Positions 58,287 to 64,000 of a stretch of 64,000 nt of DNA are shown one piece after another. The translations under genes were made by a program, and so were the position numbers. The notes under the pieces are model-generated. The model had not been told where the DNA came from. It saw only the letters and a program-made list of their open reading frames with translations, and did no database searches. Position 1 is the stretch's first letter. Each line of letters begins with the position of its first letter. The stretch comes from Cerioporus squamosus (Eukaryota > Basidiomycota > Agaricomycetes > Polyporales > Polyporaceae). The stretch covers positions 62,001 through 126,000 of the forward strand of contig JABYQS010000112.1 in the NCBI GenBank assembly GCA_022592435.1, read 5' to 3'.

Positions 58287-59378
58287 ATGTCTTCCTCAAC
58301 GAACCCGACACGTCCAATAGTCTTCATGGACATCAATATCGGCGAGACGCCGGCAGGGCGTATGAAGATGGAGTTGTTCAGCGATATTGTGCCAAAGTGA
58401 GTGCTCCTCCGTCTTGGAAATATTGGAGGTGGCTGTTGGATGGAACAAGGATCTTTGAGGATCGAGGAGACCCCAGGTTGGACGTCTTGTCCCCGAGGAG
58501 CATCCTCTTCTTGGACACAAGATGTTACATCCCTTAGCTTTCAGCGAGTGAGATGTCTTGGAAGGGAAGGGCTGAATACTCACAAACCTCTCGCGTACAG
58601 GACTGCCGAGAACTTCCGGCAGCTATGCACAGGAGAGTACCGAGTTAACTCTCGTCCGCAAGGGTACAAGGGAGCTACGTTCCATCGGTGAGTCGTATAT
58701 GTTGCATACTATGACTCCTTCGCCCATGCTTGCTGATCTAGTGAAATGATATAGAGTGTAAGTTGCTCAATCGTTGAACATGCTGGTTTAAAGCTCACGT
58801 ACCTTTCAGCGTCCCAAACTTCATGTGCCAAGGTGCGATCTCCGTGTCCGTGTGTCTCGTATAGGCGCAATGCTGATCTCTATGACCAGGCGGTGACTTC
58901 ATAAAAGGCGATGGCACCGGCTCCTTCTCAATATACGGAGACAAGTTCCCCGTGAGTTTCGGAACGCAGTATGTGCGCCTCTTCACGCCATCTGACCTCT
59001 ATGATCCGTTGTCAGGATGAGAACTTCAAGGAGAAGCACACAGGACCCGGTCTACTTTCGATGGTATGATGCCTGTCTTGCGTCACCATGGCGGTTCCTG
59101 AACAGTAGCTCCTCGTTTATAGGCGAACTCCGGGCCTAACACGAACGGGTGCCAGTTCTTCATTACCACCGCGAAGTGCGACTTCCTCGATGGGAAGCAC
59201 GTCGTCTTCGGCAGGGTTATAGACGGCATGCTCACGCTCCGCAAGATTGAGAACGTACCCACGGGCCCCAACAACAGGCCGAAGCTCGCCGTGAAGATAG
59301 TCGGTGAGTCTATCCCTCTCCTTCTCATCTGCAGTCCTATCCTGACCATTTTACCTGGCAGAGTGTGGTGAAATGTAA
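58287..59378 (+). CDS. Cyclophilin H-type peptidyl-prolyl isomerase (tri-snRNP associated), with 3-nt micro-exon
   Basis: Eight exons: 58287-58396, 58601-58687, 58755-58757, 58810-58832, 58890-58951, 59016-59063, 59123-59303, 59362-59378; 176 residues, the usual PPIH size. Family segments: [100 protein letters not shown], ending VECGEM. Catalytic Arg of FHR, the GxxxNGCQFF binding groove and the late Trp-position replaced by Phe-Leu as in this subfamily are visible. The residue between FHRV and PNF is encoded only if AGT (58755-58757) is spliced in as an exon between introns of 67 and 52 nt. Confidence 0.93.
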
Positions 59379-59547
59379 GGCGGTGGTTATGTAGTATATC
59401 GCAGTGTAGTTATAGCGGCCTTTGTCGAAATTACATGCTTTCCTGTACACGTTTTGTCCAGAACGCGTGCTGCGGAGACATAAGAAGGCTGGATTACCCA
59501 GCCAAGCGAGCTCGGAACATCGAGCCGCGCAGCCCAGTTCGGCAAGC

Positions 59548-62500
59548 ATGACGCGCCGTCTCCTCGACTACATCGTCCTGGTTGTCGTCGCCCCTCTCGT
59601 CCTCGCAGCGGCATCCGGACGCATCCTCGGCTTGCTTCATGACTACTACCTGACCTCGGACGACGACGCCGAGATGGAGAAACCGCTCCCAGACCTGCCC
59701 AGCTCGCGGGCGCACAAGCACTCCTCGAATCTCTCACTCACGATCGAGGCCCGTGCGCACTTCCACCGCCTCGTTTCGCGCGCTCTGGACGAGGAAGGCG
59801 ACCTGCGAGACCGGGATACATGGGCGGAGAAGGTGGAGGCGTCCTTGGGCGAGCTCGGGGCGAGCCTCGCACGAGGCGGATGGCTTCCTGGACTGAAGCG
59901 CGGAAGGTACGTGCGCAGGCGGCACCACGAGGGGAGGAGAGGCGTAAGGCCGATGAACAAGCAAAGAGAGACAAGGACCTGGAGGAACAGGCGAAGAACC
60001 GGACCGCGAAGGGGCGCAGCAAGCTAAAGGAGTCTATCGTCGAGGACCAACATGTCGAGGACGAGCCAAACGACGAGCAGCGCGACGCGTCGCTCGAACA
60101 GCTCAGGGATGTTGCGTTGAAGCCGTTCTTGCCGACACCGAAGCCGACCGTCAAGCACTTGTTGCTTACGGTCGCTAGCCCGCCGACCTCTGAGCCCACG
60201 GAGGACATGGGCTTCAAGCTCGTGCGGTCCGCCGTGCACTGCTCGTTCAGGACGGGCGAATACGACCTGCCGAAGACTGTGTCCACCGCGGACATTCCAG
60301 ACGCGGTGGTTCTCTACGGTCTGGACGAGTGGAATGGTGAGTTCCTCTTGTGCTTCCCTGGCCCTCTCTCTGCGACTATGCGAGTTATATCTCCCCAAGG
60401 ACGCATGCGTCTGTCTGTGTCTCCCCGCCTGCAGCATCCTTGACTCCTGTTTGTCGGAGAGTTCCTTCGCCTCTGGCCTGCGTCGGCTCTATTCCTGGTC
60501 GCGCTAGAGCATGGATAGACCTGTGTCGATATATCAGGTTACGCGACATGGCTCGGTGCGTTGTATCTGCCAGTGGGTGCTCAAACCCAACGATTCGAGC
60601 GGAAGCCGTGGTATCATCAGAGCCAAATTTGCGAGTAGCCAATGACCTACTTATATGGTCGCGAATACCACGACATTTGAAAGTAATCCGCGATTCGATA
60701 CTGATCCTCTTCGACAGCTTGCCTCCTGTCCACGGACGATCCTTTGCAAGTGGTCGGCGGGACCTTCCGCCTCAAAGGCCTCTCTTCGCTCTCGCAATAC
60801 CACGCGCTCTGTAGAGTGCTTCGTCTCGCTGTCTACGCCTACCTCTCGCTGGTCCTAGAGCAAGATCTTCTCGCGAACTCGCATGTAGACTTACACTACC
60901 CTAAACCTGCTATTCCCCACTTGCCGTCGTTCCCGACGGCCGTCGAGCGTTCCTCGAGCACCCCGGACGTCAAGGACAAGAGCAAACGGGACTCTGGCTC
61001 TGGTCTCTGGTCTTTCCTATCCAAGAAGACCGAAGATCTCATTCAACGTGCGTCGCACGTTGCGCCAGGCATGGCGCGACGCGGCTCTCTCGATCTCGGA
61101 TTCGGGCAGCGCCTTCCCCGCCATAGCTCGCTACCTCAGCGTCCCGATGGCGGTTTCATTGGTCGTCGACTGTCCCTCCTCTCTACTGTCTCCTCTCGTG
61201 CGTCCGAGGACTCGAACGACTCGAGCAAACCGATCTACGCCGTCGCTGTGCGGCGAATAGACTCTTGGAAGGACCTCCTGTCGACTTCTCCGGGCGTCGT
61301 GTTCTATCCTCCCAAGTTTCTGCTCGCTATCGCGGAGCTGGAAGCGAAGGACCCTGCCCGGCGTCTGGTCGGCGACGAGAAGGCTGCATTGACCAGTCTT
61401 CTTGGATACCATGGGAAGGAGTCGCTCACAAGGGGGATAGTGGGGATGCATGGATTCGTACGACATCAGGGCTTTGCTGTTCTCTACTCTGAGCATGTGC
61501 CCGGGTCGAGCACGCGCATGTCTCCTCCTCCTACGCCAAGCAAGTCCGATGCCTCTTCCGATCAGCTGCACTTCCCACTACGTATCGCTTGTGGCGGACA
61601 TCGGCGGAAGTGGCTACACTACCGCTACTACCAACGCGGGAAACAGTGGGATGAATCGTTGGGCGAAGCTATCGAACGGTGGTGCTCGACAGCCGAGGAT
61701 CCGTGCTTGCATCCCGACTGCCACTTCCAGCGTGCAGACCACGACATGCGCTGGATTCACGGTGGCACGCTCGTAATCGCCACGGTTTCGCTTCCTGGCT
61801 CCTCGGAGGCCTCCACTTCGGACGATATGGTCCGTATGTGGCAGACGTGCGCGATATGTGGCAAGGAGACACCGAGGGAAGTGATGCACGAGGGCACATA
61901 GTAGGTACCGTCCGGGCTTATGCATCTCTCTCGCGTGCTGAGAATGGGCACTCCGCAGCCTCTTCTCGTTTGCAAAGTACCTGGAGCTCCTCGTGTATTC
62001 TCCAGCGGCACACAACCTCCAGCCTTCCCTTTGCGAGCACACCGCTTACCCCGCGAAGCCATGGTCTGGTCCCAACTCCCCGCTACCTCAGTCGCGCTTC
62101 AACATTATCCGGCGCTTCTCACATAAAGGCCGGACGATCACGCTCACGATGTCCGAGGTCAAGGAGATTTTCGAAGTGCGTGTACCGAGATTGCAGATCC
62201 TTAGACGCAAGGCGACCGAGAAGAAGCCTGGCGACGTGTCAGAGCAACAACTCGTGAAGCTCGCCTCCCCTCCTGGAGAGGCTCATCGGGCCCTGCGGCG
62301 AGAGATCATGAAATGGTGGCAGGGTTTGTCCGAGCATATGGATGAGCTGGTACGTCCTCAGTGTCTCCGGAGTAGAGCGTGCGCTGATAGAACGCGCAGG
62401 AGGACAAGTTTGTATGTGATCATCCGAGCGCGTTCCACAAGACGCTTCCGCGGTTACCGTCTACGGATGACTCGATCGAAGACGAGGACGATGTTGCCAT

Positions 62501-64000
62501 GCGCACGCCGACCATCCGTCCAGGAGCACCGCCGAGTACCCCGCTGACGCCGCGAGGCTTGCCCGCAGCAAGTAATTCGTACCCCTTCCTTCCGGCGCGA
62601 GCGAATTCTCCATTGCCCCCCGAACCTGTCTCCGTCTCTACTTCTGTTCTAACAACCAGTACCGCTGCCACTGATAGCACGGTCGAGAGTGCAGAGTCTC
62701 TCCACCTTCTCGCAGGTCTCCGGCATAAGTTCCAGCGGACAGAACAGGAGCTGTACACGGAGCTCGCGCAGACACCCGAGAAAAGCCTCAATGATGTCCG
62801 GCGCTCGTTCCTCACCGCAGCGCGAGGTGCGACGCGTCGTCTGGCAGCTTGGGAGAAGAAGCACGCGCCCCATGAGCCTTCTACCTCGACGTCCAGTGAG
62901 ACACCTGTCGTACCAGAACCGGAGTGGTGGCAGAGCGGATGTCATGCTGTACCCGGCGGCAACGTCATCGTTCGCGAAGACGACTGGGGAAGCATCATCG
63001 CCTTCACTCTCAGGTACGTGTCGTCCACATATCTGGCAGTTGACGCCGCGGATCCCTGATTGCCGTGCTTCTGACATGCAGTACGGTGGACTACCAGCGC
63101 GAGCTGTCGAACATGAACGGCCCGCGAAGCCCTGCACCAGCTGCTCCTCCCACTACGCCGACCGCCGCGAGACCGTCCCTGTTCAGAGCGGGCGAGTCCT
63201 TCAGGCGGTTCGTGTCTGGGTCTGTGCCGCAGCAGCCTGACCCCGACCACGACGATGTTGGCTGGCAGGAGCCGGAGACGTACTCAGCAGTCATCAGTCG
63301 CAAGGAGCATCCGCGCGATCCCGTCTCGCTCATCTCGATCCGAGATGTCCTGCGACAGAAAGCATCCGCAGATGCCGGGACTTCCTCATCGCTGCTCTCC
63401 CCTACAGGGACAGGGAGCGGGAAGGCAGGTGGATCTGAGACGCCTCGGTCCGTGCGTGCGAAGCCTGCTGTGGAGGTGTCGACGGCCGCTGTGGGTGGCC
63501 AGGTCAGCGGCATGCCAGAAGCCGTCGAGGCTGCGGGCAAGATCCTCCACGAGCTGGAAGCCGTTTCCAAGACCAACCACTCGCGAACCTCTTTGTCGGA
63601 CAGCCGTCACTCGTCGTCAGGGTTCGTGGAGACCAATATTCGTCGGGGAAAGGCGTCGTCCTTCATCTCTGATAGCGACGCCTCAACCGTCCAGGAGAGC
63701 GTTCACGGTACCGTCCCCCCGCCTCCACTTCCGCCCAAGGACTCGAACGACAGCGATGCGGAAGAGAGTGCACAGAAGAGCCCTGCACTGCTCACTCCCG
63801 ATGAACCGCCCGCGACACCGTCAAAGTCGAGCATCTTCACTGTGCCATTCGCGAACTCGCTGTCGTCCGCTATGCGATACGTCCTCAAGCCTGGGGAGAC
63901 GCCGCGCCCGACAGCCGGGACGCCTCATCACAAGCTCTTGTCCGTCGACGCGCCCTCCCCCATCGACGACCGGCCACACATCAAGTACGACTGGACGATC
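59548..64000 (+). CDS. Fab1/PIKfyve-type phosphatidylinositol-3-phosphate 5-kinase, 5' part (runs off window)
   Basis: Exons 59548-60336, 60718-61900, 61959-62349, 62400-63013 and 63082 to the window end. The region 60718-62350 carries the Cys/His-rich Fab1 (CCR) segment: QVVGGTFRLKGLSSLSQYHA, LRLAVYAYLSLVLEQDLLAN, HPDCHFQRADHDMRWIHGGT, WQTCAICGKETPREVMHEGT, FAKYLELLVYSPAAHNLQPS, VFEVRVPRLQILRRK-like. A long low-complexity linker follows; the kinase domain would begin at the edge (HIKYDWTI). The enzyme makes PI(3,5)P2 on vacuole/endosome membranes. No FYVE domain is seen. The start is either ATG 59548, with a hydrophobic LLDYIVLVVVAPLVLAAA segment, or ATG 59674 (MEKPLPDLPS). Near 59870-59900 the frame shifts by one base, with coding resuming as EARKVRAQAAPRGEERRKAD. 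Confidence 0.8.

Noticed and set aside
59894..59905. 12-nt GTACGTGCGCAG that looks like an intron in Fab1
   Set aside because: Far too short to be spliced and would not repair the frame because 12 is a multiple of three.
1..64000. CRISPR arrays, operons and bacterial-type signals
   Set aside because: Intron-rich eukaryotic genes throughout; no regularly spaced repeats with unique spacers were seen.

Overview
The window looks like nuclear DNA of an Agaricomycete (mushroom-forming basidiomycete, possibly Polyporales). Protein-coding genes carry many short introns (mostly 45-80 nt, GT-AG), coding DNA is GC-rich, and the gene families are typical of these fungi: F-box/LRR proteins in numbers, small ricin-B-type lectins, a Sel1-MYND protein, fungus-specific 2OG-Fe(II) oxygenases and SDRs. 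Exon structures were assembled by hand from splice consensus plus recognisable protein families. No tRNA, rRNA or CRISPR array was recognised.

Layout: 2.3-7.1 kb, a 19-exon Zn2Cys6 transcription factor (+). 8.0-9.3 kb, a Sel1-MYND gene (+) whose 3' end is replaced by a 234-bp inverted-repeat element. 9.9-14.1 kb, a head-to-head pair of 2OG-Fe(II) oxygenase paralogues, one frameshifted. 14.8-15.9 kb, an SDR (+). 16.1-18.1 kb, a Ser-rich single-pass membrane protein (-). 19.5-20.5 kb, Rho1 GTPase (-). 21.9-28.2 kb, two small QxW lectins with decayed duplicates between them. 29.4-30.1 kb, AP-2 sigma (-). 30.8-34.0 kb, TFIIS (-) and Prp46/PRL1 (+) diverging from a 245-bp promoter. 34.3-35.3 kb, a second SDR (-) with Asn at the catalytic Tyr position.

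From 36 to 55.5 kb lies an accessory region: an F-box-like LRR gene, two multi-span membrane-protein paralogues with the same exon plan, two F-box genes (-) in which an intron appears to split the ATG, two F-box pseudogenes (+), and a 1.09-kb TIR element at 48.7-49.8 kb. A TA-flanked MITE at 55.6-55.9 kb ends it. Housekeeping genes follow: a DUF2470 membrane protein (+), Dib1/Dim1 (-) and cyclophilin H (+) diverging from 235 bp (both U4/U6.U5 tri-snRNP proteins), and the 5' part of a Fab1/PIKfyve-type kinase (+) that runs off the window.

Several reading frames, including the core genes Prp46 and Fab1, are broken by one small indel. Either this is one haplotype with real lesions or the assembly has residual errors; the sequence alone cannot decide.
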